Shown: positions 1 to 7,947 of the stretch, piece by piece
Position numbering within the stretch: the first letter of the stretch is position 1
Layout of the letters: the number at the start of each line of letters is the position of its first letter
Origin: Hyphomicrobiales bacterium
GTDB taxonomy: Bacteria; Pseudomonadota; Alphaproteobacteria; Rhizobiales; Rhizobiaceae
Reading direction: 5' to 3'
NCBI GenBank assembly: GCA_900467745.1
Contig: UBQW01000043.1
Span: forward strand, 62,001 to 126,000
DNA length: 64,000 bases
Program-made: the position numbers and the translations under genes
Notes under the pieces: model-generated
Told to the model about the DNA's origin: nothing
What the model saw: only the letters and a program-made list of their open reading frames with translations
Databases searched by the model: none

Positions 1-916
1 GCCAGATGGTGTTGATGGTGATGAAGCCGAGCAACGCGCCATGCGACAGGCGGCGCATGCCGAACTTGCCGACGAGGCGAGAGTTCAGGAACGACGACAT
101 CGACATGAAGACCGCAACGCCGGCAAAGGCGAAGGGGAAATAGACGCCGAGGCCGTAGATGCCGACATAGATCTGCTGCGCCGAGTTGATGAAGCCGAAC
201 AGCGAGCCGAAGATGAAGGTGCTGGCGATCGTGTAGCAAAGCGCGATTCGGTTCGTCAGAACCAGCTTGAAGCCGCCAAGTACCGACTTCGCGGTGAAGG
301 GACGAACGTTTTCCGGACGCAGCGTCTCGGGCAGGCGGATGTAAGCCCAGGCGGCGATCATGGCGGCCATGACGGCGATGAAAAGGAAGATCAGGTGCCA
401 GCTGCCGAACAGCATGATGATCTGGCCGCTGCCCGGCGCGATGACGGGAACGATCATGAAGATCATCATAATCAGCGACATCACCTCGGCCATCTGTCGG
501 CCGCCATAGATATCGCGAACGATCGAGATGGTAATGACGCGGGTGGCGGCGGAACCGAGACCCTGAACGAAGCGCAGGATCAGCAAGCCCTCGAAGGTCG
601 GAATCAGCGCGCTGCCGAGCGACGAACAGATATAGATGCCGATGCCGGCCAGCAGGGGAATGCGGCGACCGAAGCGATCGGACAGCGGGCCATAGATGAG
701 CTGGGCAAAACCGAAGCCGAGAAGGTAGCTGGAGACGACGAATTGGCGATGGTTTTCGCTTTCGACGTTCAGGCTGGCGCCGATCTGCTGCAGCGCCGGC
801 AGCATGATGTCGATCGCCAGCGAGTTGATCGCCATCAGGAAGGCGGCAAGCGCGATGAACTCACCCTTGCGCACGGGGATGCGGCCCACGTGCGCGGCTT
901 GTGATGAATCTGTCAC
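1..916 (-). CDS. Bcr/CflA-family MFS drug exporter (3' end outside window)
   Basis: Partial gene; the C-terminal part lies beyond the left edge. Translating the minus strand from a GTG at 914-916 gives about 305 residues of a polytopic membrane protein. The first helix begins near residue 20. Motif A of the major facilitator superfamily is clear at residues 76-85 (GPLSDRFGRR), preceded by YLLGFGFAQLIY, which is typical of the Bcr/CflA multidrug subgroup (proton-driven efflux across the inner membrane). A weak GGGAA ribosome site lies 7 bases before the GTG. The substrate cannot be told from sequence. A plus-strand ORF over the same stretch is a shadow. The call of an MFS drug-efflux relative is firm; the exact start is less so. 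Confidence 0.85.
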   Translation of the reverse strand, partial: MTDSSQAAHVGRIPVRKGEFIALAAFLMAINSLAIDIMLPALQQIGASLNVESENHRQFVVSSYLLGFGFAQLIYGPLSDRFGRRIPLLAGIGIYICSSLGSALIPTFEGLLILRFVQGLGSAATRVITISIVRDIYGGRQMAEVMSLIMMIFMIVPVIAPGSGQIIMLFGSWHLIFLFIAVMAAMIAAWAYIRLPETLRPENVRPFTAKSVLGGFKLVLTNRIALCYTIASTFIFGSLFGFINSAQQIYVGIYGLGVYFPFAFAGVAVFMSMSSFLNSRLVGKFGMRRLSHGALLGFITINTIW

Positions 917-940
917 AATGTAATTCCCAAAAACAGGCCA

Positions 941-963
941 AGGCGCTGTTCAGCACAGCGCCT
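941..963 (-). promoter_or_regulatory. Hairpin in the leader of the MFS gene
   Basis: A perfect 8-bp inverted repeat (AGGCGCTG at 941-948, CAGCGCCT at 956-963, 7-nt loop) lies between grxD and the MFS start. On the minus strand it is followed by CTGTTTTT after a few bases, so it could be an attenuator or a weak terminator for upstream transcription. Function is inferred only. Confidence 0.35.
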
Positions 964-987
964 CGGACTCAAAATACAGAAATGGAA

Positions 988-1005
988 ACCGGGCGGACGC
1001 CCGGT
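988..1005 (-). terminator. Probable terminator after grxD
   Basis: Inverted repeat ACCGGGC-GGAC-GCCCGGT immediately downstream of the grxD stop. On the minus strand the stem is followed by TTTCCATTTC, a modest T-rich tract. It fits a weak intrinsic terminator for grxD. Confidence 0.5.
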
Positions 1006-1016
1006 GACCGGTCAGG

Positions 1017-1352
1017 TCAAGCGGCGCCGCGAACGGTTACGCCGTTTTCCTGGAAGTGCTGCTGCAATTCGCCAGCCTGGAACATTTCCTTGACGATGTC
1101 GCAGCCGCCGATGAATTCACCCTTGACGTAGAGCTGGGGAATGGTCGGCCAGTTGGAGTAATCCTTGATGCCCTGGCGGATTTCCGAATCAGCGAGCACG
1201 TTGACGCTCTTGTAGTCGACGCCGATGTAATCGAGAATCTGCACGACCTGGCCGGAGAAACCACACTGGGGAAACTGCGGCGTGCCCTTCATGAAGAGGA
1301 CGACGTCGTTGGTCTTGATTTCGTTGTCGATGAATTCGTTGATGCCGCTCAT
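1017..1352 (-). CDS. grxD: Monothiol glutaredoxin, Grx4/GrxD family
   Basis: Encodes 111 residues of a CGFS-type monothiol glutaredoxin. These proteins bind a glutathione-ligated [2Fe-2S] cluster and pass clusters to BolA-type partners and Fe-S targets in the cytoplasm. The active-site CGFS is at residues 30-33 after the KGTPQFPQ segment, and the WPTIPQ and GGCD glutathione-binding motifs follow. I chose the ATG at 1352 because AAAGGA sits about 7 bases upstream; an in-frame TTG at 1370 would add six residues. It lies beside bolA on the same strand, the usual partner pairing. The length matches single-domain Grx4. Confidence 0.95.
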   Translation of the reverse strand: MSGINEFIDNEIKTNDVVLFMKGTPQFPQCGFSGQVVQILDYIGVDYKSVNVLADSEIRQGIKDYSNWPTIPQLYVKGEFIGGCDIVKEMFQAGELQQHFQENGVTVRGAA

Positions 1353-1576
1353 GGGACTTAATCCTTTCAACAGGCGAGTTAAAGGCCCGCCGTTTCAATC
1401 GTTAAGCTTAGATAGCATGTGACGACCGGAATTCCAGCAGGTGGGAACAAAAAAAGGAGGGCCCTATCGGTCTGATGTTCCCGCTGTTGCCGAAGCGTTA
1501 CGGATTGCGGTTCGTCAACCCAACCGCCGCGTGCTGTATGCATTGGCGAAGAAGCCTGCCGCGTTCGCGACCAAGA

Positions 1577-1604
1577 ATCAAAAATGCCCGGCGGAACCGG
1601 GCAT
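1577..1604 (-). terminator. Rho-independent terminator of the purL-bolA transcript
   Basis: A perfect 8-bp stem (1584-1591 with 1597-1604, loop CGGAA) is followed on the minus strand by TTTTT. It lies just after the bolA stop, so grxD (starting at 1352) probably has its own promoter in the 230 bases between. Confidence 0.8.
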
Positions 1605-1630
1605 CTTTAAACAGGCTATGACGGCAGGCC

Positions 1631-1864
1631 TTATTCCGGCGCCGAGGTCTGCAGCGCCAGAGCGTGCAGAACGCCGCCCATATTTCCCTTCAGCGCGTCG
1701 TACACCATCTTGTGCTGCTGCACGCGGCTCTTGCCGCGGAAGGCTTCGGCTACGACTTCGGCGGCGTAGTGATCGCCGTCGCCAGCCAGATCACGGATCA
1801 CCACCTTGGCGCCGGGGATGCCGGCCTTGATCATGTCTTCGATGTCACCGGGTTTCATGGCCAT
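1631..1864 (-). CDS. bolA: BolA/IbaG-family protein
   Basis: A 77-residue BolA-fold protein. The family forms heterodimers with monothiol glutaredoxins around a shared [2Fe-2S] cluster and takes part in iron sensing and Fe-S trafficking. The sequence shows the BolA signature region (GDGDHYAAEVVAEAF then GKSRVQQHKMVYDAL) with a conserved His in QQHKMVY. The short form without a long N-terminus resembles IbaG/BolA2. The start is ATG at 1864, with AAGGAG 9 bases upstream. It sits directly downstream of purL (20-base gap) and upstream of grxD, a neighbourhood seen in rhizobia. Confidence 0.92.
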   Translation of the reverse strand: MAMKPGDIEDMIKAGIPGAKVVIRDLAGDGDHYAAEVVAEAFRGKSRVQQHKMVYDALKGNMGGVLHALALQTSAPE

Positions 1865-1884
1865 GGTCGATTACTCCTTGCGCA

Positions 1885-4119
1885 TCATTCCGCGGCAGCG
1901 AGCGTGCCGCTGCCATCCATGAATTCAGGGAACCATGATTCATGGGCGTGGCGCAATTGCTGAATCGGCAGCGACAGCAGATCGTCGACGACGAGCGCGT
2001 CGCCCTCGACCGTGCCGAGCCGGCGGAACGGAACGCCCGCACCTTCGGCGTTGGCGCAGACGAAGCTGGCGACATCGGCCGGAACGGTCAGCACGTAGCG
2101 TGCCTGGTCTTCACCGAAGAGAAGCCCGTGGGTTTCGCCGCGACCTTCGCTGAGGCTGATCTTCAGGCCCTTGCCGGAGGACATCGCCATTTCCGCCAGA
2201 GCAAGCGCGAGGCCGCCCGAGGAAATGTCGTGGCAGGCGGTTGCCTGGCCGTTGCGGATGACCGAGCGGACGAAGTTGCCGTTGCGGCGTTCGGCGAAGA
2301 GATCGACTTCCGGCGGCGGACCGTCGGTGCTGCCGAGAATGTCGCGGAGATAGATGGACGAGCCGAGGTGGCTGCCGTCGCTGCCAATCATGATGACCTT
2401 GTCACCATCGGATGCGCTGCCGATGCGCGCCATCTTCTTCCAGTCACCAAGCAGGCCGACGCCGGCGATGGTGGGGGTCGGAAGGATCGCGACGCCGTTG
2501 GTCTCGTTATAGAGCGAGACGTTGCCGGATACGATCGGGAAGTCGAGCGCGCGGCAGGCTTCGCCGATGCCCTTCACGGCCTGCACCAGCTGGCCCATGA
2601 TCTCGGGCTTTTCGGGGTTGCCGAAGTTGAGGTTGTCGGTCGCCGCCAGCGGCTCGGCGCCTGTTGCGGTGATGTTGCGCCAGCATTCGGCCACAGCCTG
2701 CTTGCCGCCTTCGAACGGATCCGCTTCGACATAGCGCGGCGTCACGTCGGAGGAGAAGGCAAGAGCTTTGGTCGGGTGCGTGTCGACGCGCACGACGCCG
2801 GCATCGCCGCCCGGCAGCTGTAGCGAGTTGCCCTGGATCAGTGTGTCATACTGTTCGTAAACCCAGCGGCGGCTGGATTCGTTCGGCGAGCCGACGAGCT
2901 TGAGCAGCGTCTGGCCGTAATCCTCGGGGGCTGCCACCAGATTGGCCGGGAGCGGTGCGCGCTTGTCGGCTTCGCGCCAGGGGCGGTCATATTCCGGTGC
3001 CTGATCGCCGAGATCCTTGATCGGCAGGTCGGCGACTTCAACGCCCTGGTGCATGACGCGGAAGCGCAGGTCATCCGTGGTCTTGCCGACGATCGCGAAA
3101 TCGAGGCCCCACTTGACGAAGATCGCCTTGGCCACTTCTTCCTTGGCGGGCTCGAGAACCATGAGCATGCGCTCCTGGCTTTCCGACAGCATCATTTCAT
3201 AGGCGGTCATCTGGTCCTCGCGCACCGGAACGGTGTCGAGGTCGAGCAGGATGCCGAGGTCGCCCTTGGCGCCCATTTCGACAGCCGAACAGGTGAGGCC
3301 GGCCGCACCCATGTCCTGGATGGCGATGACGGCGCCCGTCTGCATCAGCTCAAGGCAGGCTTCGAGCAGGCACTTTTCGGTGAAGGGGTCGCCGACCTGA
3401 ACGGTCGGGCGCTTCTCTTCGATCGATTCGTCGAATTCCGCCGATGCCATGGTCGCGCCGCCGACGCCATCACGGCCGGTCTTGGCGCCGAGATAGACGA
3501 CGGGAAGGCCGACGCCCTTGGCTTCGGAAAGGAAGATGCCGTCGGACTTGGCAAGGCCGGCCGCGAATGCGTTGACCAGGATGTTGCCGTTATAACGCGC
3601 GTCGAACTCGACTTCGCCGCCAACAGTCGGAACGCCGAAGGAATTGCCATAGCCGCCAACGCCGGAGACGACGCCGGAAACGAGGTGCTTCGTCTTCGGA
3701 TGATCAGGCGAGCCGAAACGCAGCGCGTTCATGGCGGCGATCGGGCGGGCGCCCATGGTGAAAACGTCGCGCAGAATGCCGCCGACGCCGGTCGCGGCGC
3801 CCTGATAAGGCTCGATGTAGGACGGGTGGTTGTGGCTCTCCATCTTGAAGACGACAACGTCGCCGTCATCGATATCCACGACACCGGCGTTTTCGCCTGG
3901 GCCCTGGATAACGCGCGGACCCTTGGTGGGCAGCGTGCGGAGCCACTTCTTGGAGGATTTGTAGGAGCAGTGCTCGTTCCACATGGCCGAGAAGATGCCG
4001 AGCTCGGTGAAGGTCGGCTCCCTGCCGATCAGATCCAGAATCCGCTGGTATTCGTCCGGCTTCAAGCCGTGGGCGGCGATCAATTCTGGAGTGATCGGGC
4101 GGGTATTGGAAATGGTCAT
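1885..4119 (-). CDS. purL: Phosphoribosylformylglycinamidine synthase subunit PurL
   Basis: Encodes the 744-residue small-type PurL, the ATP-dependent catalytic subunit that converts FGAR to FGAM in purine synthesis. It works with PurQ (glutaminase) and PurS, both encoded near 7-8.5 kb. The N-terminus carries the WNEHCSYKSSK block, and the FKMESHNHPS motif near residue 90 is the nucleotide-binding and catalytic region. Two AIRS-like halves follow, with glycine-rich motifs such as GDPFTEK and the FSSDVTPRYV segment. Length agrees with the alphaproteobacterial form rather than the long fused enterobacterial PurL. It probably heads a purL-bolA transcript. Confidence 0.97.
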   Translation of the reverse strand: MTISNTRPITPELIAAHGLKPDEYQRILDLIGREPTFTELGIFSAMWNEHCSYKSSKKWLRTLPTKGPRVIQGPGENAGVVDIDDGDVVVFKMESHNHPSYIEPYQGAATGVGGILRDVFTMGARPIAAMNALRFGSPDHPKTKHLVSGVVSGVGGYGNSFGVPTVGGEVEFDARYNGNILVNAFAAGLAKSDGIFLSEAKGVGLPVVYLGAKTGRDGVGGATMASAEFDESIEEKRPTVQVGDPFTEKCLLEACLELMQTGAVIAIQDMGAAGLTCSAVEMGAKGDLGILLDLDTVPVREDQMTAYEMMLSESQERMLMVLEPAKEEVAKAIFVKWGLDFAIVGKTTDDLRFRVMHQGVEVADLPIKDLGDQAPEYDRPWREADKRAPLPANLVAAPEDYGQTLLKLVGSPNESSRRWVYEQYDTLIQGNSLQLPGGDAGVVRVDTHPTKALAFSSDVTPRYVEADPFEGGKQAVAECWRNITATGAEPLAATDNLNFGNPEKPEIMGQLVQAVKGIGEACRALDFPIVSGNVSLYNETNGVAILPTPTIAGVGLLGDWKKMARIGSASDGDKVIMIGSDGSHLGSSIYLRDILGSTDGPPPEVDLFAERRNGNFVRSVIRNGQATACHDISSGGLALALAEMAMSSGKGLKISLSEGRGETHGLLFGEDQARYVLTVPADVASFVCANAEGAGVPFRRLGTVEGDALVVDDLLSLPIQQLRHAHESWFPEFMDGSGTLAAAE

Positions 4120-4188
4120 GAGCTCTGCGAAGTCCCTGCCGTTGCGCGATTTCGGTGTCTTTAGCCTAAGTGGGTGCGGCGCGCGACA

Positions 4189-4221
4189 GAAAAAAGCCCG
4201 CTGTTCACAGAGAGCGGGCTT
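4189..4221 (-). terminator. Strong terminator of the PagL-like gene
   Basis: AAGCCCGCT (4194-4202) pairs with AGCGGGCTT (4213-4221) and is followed on the minus strand by a run of six T. It separates the PagL-like gene from purL, so purL has its own promoter between 4120 and 4190. Confidence 0.85.
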
Positions 4222-4242
4222 CGGAGTGCAATATCGGGAAGT

Positions 4243-4818
4243 TTAGAACTTGTAGCCGACCTGGATGCCGGCGCGGGTCATGCCGTTGTTCGGTCCGTCG
4301 CATAGATTTGCGTGTGAGGAATGGGCAACCTGCGCCATGACATTCCAGTGCGCGTCGAAGCGATAACCGGCGCCGACGTATTCGTGGAAGAGGAAACGAC
4401 AGCCGAGATCGGGACCATCGGCGCTGTTATCGAGATCGCCGTTGTGCCAGACGCCGCCGAAACCGGCTTCGGCGAAGACCTTCTCGTTGAAATTGACCGT
4501 CCAGGCGAGACCGCCGAAGATTTGCGTCGCTTCGCCCGAGGTGCCGATCGAGGTGCCTAGGTTCAGGCGCGGACGCGCCAGCGTCTGCTTCCAGTCGGTT
4601 GCCGTATCCTGGCCGAACGGGTCGAAGAAGACCGTGACCTCAGGGAAGACGCCATCTTCGTGGCTGTGGCCGCCCTGGATCGACGCTGAAGCGCCAAAGC
4701 GCAATTCGTCGAAGATCTTTTCATCTGCATGGGCCGAGACCGGCAGGAGCGAGATGTTTGCAAGGAGAGCCGCGAGAAGTAGTCCGCGACCGGTCGATGC
4801 CGATGCCATGCTGTTCAT
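4243..4818 (-). CDS. Outer-membrane acyloxyacyl hydrolase-like protein (lipid A 3-O-deacylase, PagL family)
   Basis: A 191-residue protein with an N-terminal signal peptide (hydrophobic residues 12-26, likely cleavage after A31 in SAHA). Alternating beta-strand segments end in a terminal phenylalanine, as in outer-membrane barrels. The C-terminal block matches PagL/acyloxyacyl hydrolase proteins, with candidate catalytic His166 and Ser168 in VAHSSHANL. The position where Pseudomonas PagL has its catalytic Glu appears to be Thr181 here (NNGMTRAG), so activity is uncertain. It would trim the 3-O acyl chain of lipid A in the outer leaflet. A strong terminator follows. A second in-frame ATG at 4809 is an alternative start. 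Confidence 0.75.
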   Translation of the reverse strand: MNSMASASTGRGLLLAALLANISLLPVSAHADEKIFDELRFGASASIQGGHSHEDGVFPEVTVFFDPFGQDTATDWKQTLARPRLNLGTSIGTSGEATQIFGGLAWTVNFNEKVFAEAGFGGVWHNGDLDNSADGPDLGCRFLFHEYVGAGYRFDAHWNVMAQVAHSSHANLCDGPNNGMTRAGIQVGYKF

Positions 4819-4950
4819 TAGATGCGCCGCCTTTGGTGCCGGCGCAGATCGCCGTCCTTAACGCAATTGGTAGCATGCAAATCGATTCGGTAAAGCGGAC
4901 AGGCGCTGTAAGCCCTAGATTTTAGCGGGTGCGGCCGATCTGCAACAGCT

Positions 4951-6369
4951 TCAGACCTCGCCGTCGTATCCCGCGCCGCCACTTTCAAGCAGGCGTCGAA
5001 CTGTCATCAAACCTGCAACCATTTCCCCTCTGTCCTTGGGGGAGGAGAAGCTGATGCGCACGCGGTGATAGACCTTGTCGGTGCGCGCCGCCTTGAACTC
5101 GTCTTCATCGTCGATCAGCACGCCGTCGCGGAAGGCGGCGTTCTTGAAGGTGCCCGAGAGCCACGGATCGGGAAGCTTCAGCCAGATGAACGGCACATGC
5201 GGATGCGAGACGAAGTCGAAGCCCTGCAGCGTCTCGCGCGCCAGGCGTTCGCGCCCTGAAAGCTCGGTGATGCAGGTCTCGCGAATATCATGGGCCTCGC
5301 CGCTTTCGACAAGCCGGGCGCAGGCTTCGGCCAGAATGAAGGGCAGGCCGCCGGTGATCATCTTGTGGGTGACCTTGATGCGCTGGGCGAAATGCGGCGG
5401 GCAGGCGACCCAGCCGCCGCGGATGCCGGCGGCCACCGATTTCGACAGCCCGCTGATGAGGAAGGTGCGATCGGGCGCCAGCGAGGCAAGCAGCGGGTTT
5501 TCGTCGCCGGTCATGCCGCCATAGAGATCGTCCTCGATCAGCCAGACGCCATGTCTGCGCGCGATCTCTGCGATCTTGGCGCGTCGCTCATGCGGCATGG
5601 TTGATAGCGTCGGGTTATGGGCCGTCGGCATCAGGAAGGCGAGCTTCGGGTGCTGCTGGGAGCAGAGCCGCTCGAAATCATCGGGAATGACGCCATGCTC
5701 GTCGGAATCGACCGTGATCGTCCGTCGGCCAAGGATGCGGGCGCTGCGGCTCACCTGCGTATAGCTGAGGTTCTCGAAGACGATCTTGTCACCGGGCGAT
5801 GATATGGCCGAGATGACCGAGATGGCGGCTGCGTGCGCGCCGAGAGTGGGGACGATGTTTTCAGTGTCAGGAGCCCAGTCGTTGCGCGACAGCCAGCGAC
5901 GCCCGGCCTCATACCAGTTGTTCGGGAAGACGCGCGAATAGGAGGAGATCTCGGCAAGCTGCTGCTCGCCGATATCGGCGAGGATGCGGCCGATGGCTTT
6001 TCCCTGGCCAAGATCCGGAGCAGCCGTCGTATCGAAGCGGATCTTTCCCGATGGCGCGTCGATTGTCCTGGTGCCGCCGAGCGCGATTGTCAGCGGATCG
6101 GGCTGATTGCCCGGTGCCGTTTCGGCCCGGTCCAGCACATAGGTGCCGCGTCCCACTTCGCCCGCCACCAGCCCGCGCTCGTGCACCAGCGCGTAGGCGC
6201 GTCCGATTGTACCGATTGTCACGCCGATATCGTAGGCCAGATTGCGCTGCGGCGGCAGCTTGCTGCCTGCGGGCAATGCGCCGCTGGCGATGGCGGATTC
6301 GATATTGTCCGCGAGACGCAGATAAACGGGACCGGAGCCGCGCGAAAGATCAGGGAGCCAATTTGTCAT
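4951..6369 (-). CDS. MocR-type GntR regulator with PLP-aminotransferase domain
   Basis: A 472-residue fusion. Residues 15-80 form a GntR winged helix (SKLPPQRNLAYDIGV, then GLVAGEVGRGTYV). Residues 110-460 form a fold-type I aminotransferase domain with EDDLYGG at 279-285 and the likely PLP lysine Lys310 in ISGLSKS. MocR proteins are transcription factors that sense PLP or amino compounds rather than enzymes, and often control a divergent neighbour. The ATG at 6369 lies inside a palindrome (6363-6377), which suggests autoregulation. The divergent gene encodes a DUF1127 protein. The effector and target are unknown. Confidence 0.88.
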   Translation of the reverse strand: MTNWLPDLSRGSGPVYLRLADNIESAIASGALPAGSKLPPQRNLAYDIGVTIGTIGRAYALVHERGLVAGEVGRGTYVLDRAETAPGNQPDPLTIALGGTRTIDAPSGKIRFDTTAAPDLGQGKAIGRILADIGEQQLAEISSYSRVFPNNWYEAGRRWLSRNDWAPDTENIVPTLGAHAAAISVISAISSPGDKIVFENLSYTQVSRSARILGRRTITVDSDEHGVIPDDFERLCSQQHPKLAFLMPTAHNPTLSTMPHERRAKIAEIARRHGVWLIEDDLYGGMTGDENPLLASLAPDRTFLISGLSKSVAAGIRGGWVACPPHFAQRIKVTHKMITGGLPFILAEACARLVESGEAHDIRETCITELSGRERLARETLQGFDFVSHPHVPFIWLKLPDPWLSGTFKNAAFRDGVLIDDEDEFKAARTDKVYHRVRISFSSPKDRGEMVAGLMTVRRLLESGGAGYDGEV

Positions 6370-6420
6370 GATGACAATTTCCTAGATTGTCACCCTAATC
6401 CTGTCAAGTCTATCAGGGTG
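6363..6420. promoter_or_regulatory. Candidate MocR operator/promoter region
   Basis: TTGTCAT-G-ATGACAA (6363-6377) is a 7-bp inverted repeat covering the regulator's start codon. Further TTGTCA-like half-sites occur at 6388-6392 and 6402-6407, and CACCCT/AGGGTG (6391-6396 and 6415-6420) form a wider inverted repeat. On the minus strand TTGACA (complement of 6402-6407) could be a -35 box for the regulator. Repeated half-sites are what MocR dimers usually bind; the assignment is inferred. Confidence 0.5.
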
Positions 6421-6450
6421 GATGCATACAATCAGCGATCGGATAGTGAC

Positions 6451-6702
6451 ATGTCAGTAGCGCCTGACTTCAGGAGAGACAATCGGCTCCGCCAAGCGGA
6501 GCAATTCCGCGATACGCCGAGGTTCAACCGGCACGAGGTGTGGGCCGCTCTTGGCCGCGTGTGGGACAAGATCGCGCTCTGGCAGCAGAAACGGGCCAGC
6601 CGGCGCGTGCTCAGGGATCTCACGGATACGGAGCTTCTCGACATCGGCATCAGCAGGGCCGATGCCGGCAAGGAAGTCGGCAAGTCGTTCTTCTGGGATT
6701 GA
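6451..6702 (+). CDS. DUF1127 (YjiS-like) domain protein
   Basis: An 83-residue basic protein whose C-terminal half is the DUF1127 motif (RRVLRDLTDTELLDIGISR). Small DUF1127 proteins in Rhizobiaceae have been linked to RNA binding and to phosphate and carbon physiology; the role here is not known. I chose ATG at 6451 because the coding signal starts there, though the ribosome site (GGATAGTG) is weak. A much longer upstream extension in the same frame runs antisense to the MocR gene and is not credible. Being divergent from the MocR gene, it is the natural candidate target of that regulator. Confidence 0.85.
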   Translation: MSVAPDFRRDNRLRQAEQFRDTPRFNRHEVWAALGRVWDKIALWQQKRASRRVLRDLTDTELLDIGISRADAGKEVGKSFFWD

Positions 6703-6716
6703 GGCTCTGGGCGCCT

Positions 6717-6821
6717 AGCGCATCGGCCCGAAAATCGGCATCGATTTTCGGAAAGCTCGATGCGTAGATTCAAAGAGTTAGAGCGTCCTTTGCGCGTCCA
6801 TTCGGACGCATGGCGCTCTAA
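6717..6821. repeat. RIME1-type Rhizobium intergenic mosaic element
   Basis: About 105 bases made of two palindromes. The first runs from GCATCG at 6720 to CGATGC ending at 6763 and contains CCGAAAATCG/CGATTTTCGG. The second runs from TTAGAGCG at 6778 to CGCTCTAA ending at 6821. Size, two-palindrome layout and sequence match my recollection of RIME1 in Rhizobium and Sinorhizobium. It lies between the convergent DUF1127 and lipoprotein genes and could fold at both transcript ends. Confidence 0.75.
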
Positions 6822-6828
6822 TGCTGGC

Positions 6829-7227
6829 TTAGCTGCAGCTCTTGTTGCCGCCGGCCCAGCGCGTGACGTCGCCAGCGATACGCGGACGTGCCGGGCTATC
6901 CATCATCGGGCCGAAGGCGTCGAGCTTGGAAGGGTTGCCTTCCGCCTGGACGACCAGCAGCGGCCGGCTTTCCGGGCTGCCCTTGTGGACGACGAGAATG
7001 CGCGGGCGGCCGGAGAAGGAGTTGAGCTCCGGCGCCAGCTTGTAGGCGGCAAACGTCGCGTCGCCAGATTTGAACCAGCAATTGTTGGCCGCTACGGCCA
7101 CGCGTTCCATGGTCGACAGTGCGCTACGGTCCTGTGACGGCGCCGGTGTCTTAGATTGGCACGACGCAACCAGTGCCGCGGTCGCGGCAATGGCGAGGAC
7201 ATGTGTCAGGGGAAGGTGAGGGCGCAT
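6829..7227 (-). CDS. Conserved hypothetical lipoprotein
   Basis: A 132-residue protein with a lipoprotein signal peptide: positively charged start, hydrophobic residues 9-21 and lipobox VASC with the lipidated Cys at 23. The mature part contains two further Cys residues (NNCWFKSGD and the penultimate-region NKSCS), which could form a disulfide in the periplasm. The start at ATG 7227 is supported by GGAGC 10 bases upstream; the longer reading frame from 7263 would bury the signal peptide. It lies 48 bases after purQ on the same strand and may be co-transcribed. I do not recognise a domain. Confidence 0.75.
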   Translation of the reverse strand: MRPHLPLTHVLAIAATAALVASCQSKTPAPSQDRSALSTMERVAVAANNCWFKSGDATFAAYKLAPELNSFSGRPRILVVHKGSPESRPLLVVQAEGNPSKLDAFGPMMDSPARPRIAGDVTRWAGGNKSCS

Positions 7228-7275
7228 CGATCTTGCTCCAGTGGACCGGATGAATGGCCTCATATCCGTTTAAGG

Positions 7276-7947
7276 TTAAGCAGCGATTACGTCGAGCGCG
7301 GAAGCGAACAACGCCCGGCCGTCGGAGCCGCCATGGGCTGCTTCGATCAGGTTTTCCGGGTGCGGCATCATGCCGAGCACGTTGCCGCCCTCGTTCATGA
7401 CGGCTGCAATGTCGTTCAGTGAACCGTTCGGGTTGGTGCCCTCGGCGTAACGGAAGACCACCTGGCCGTTGCCTTCGATCTTCGCCAGCGTCTCGGCGTC
7501 GGCGAAGTAGTTGCCGTCGTGGTGGGCGACCGGGCAACGGATGATCTGGCCCTTGCCATAGGCGCGGGTGAAATCCGTCTCGGCATTCGCCACTTCAAGC
7601 TTGATCTCGCGGCAGACGAACTTCAGCGAGGAATTGCGCATCAGCGCGCCCGGAAGCAGGCCGGATTCAACGAGGATCTGGAAGCCGTTGCAGACGCCCA
7701 GAACCTTCACACCCTTGTTGGCCTTCTCGATGATCGCCTGCATGACCGGCATGCGCGCGGCGATCGCGCCGCAGCGCAGATAGTCGCCATAGGAGAAACC
7801 GCCCGGGATGACGATCAGATCGACATCTGGGATATCGGTCTCCGTCTGCCAGATCGTCACCGGCGCCTGGCCGGAGATCTTGGTGAGAGCGGCGATCATG
7901 TCACGATCGCGATTGAGGCCCGGAAGCTGAACGACGGCGGATTTCAT
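7276..7947 (-). CDS. purQ: Phosphoribosylformylglycinamidine synthase subunit PurQ
   Basis: Encodes the 223-residue class I glutamine amidotransferase subunit that supplies ammonia to PurL through the PurS-bridged complex. The nucleophile is Cys86 in GVCNGFQ, with the partner His196 and Glu198 in MMPHPEN. The IPGGFSYGDYLRCG block near residue 50 forms the oxyanion region. Its start overlaps the preceding small coiled-coil gene by 4 bases (ATGA), which points to translational coupling in a purC-purS-x-purQ operon. Confidence 0.97.
   Translation of the reverse strand: MKSAVVQLPGLNRDRDMIAALTKISGQAPVTIWQTETDIPDVDLIVIPGGFSYGDYLRCGAIAARMPVMQAIIEKANKGVKVLGVCNGFQILVESGLLPGALMRNSSLKFVCREIKLEVANAETDFTRAYGKGQIIRCPVAHHDGNYFADAETLAKIEGNGQVVFRYAEGTNPNGSLNDIAAVMNEGGNVLGMMPHPENLIEAAHGGSDGRALFASALDVIAA

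Noticed and set aside
1441..1830. A 129-codon plus-strand frame with AGGAGGG nearby
   Set aside because: It runs through the bolA terminator and antisense into bolA; the product is low-complexity and Arg-rich. The AGGAGGG is not suitably spaced from a start that leads to a sensible protein.
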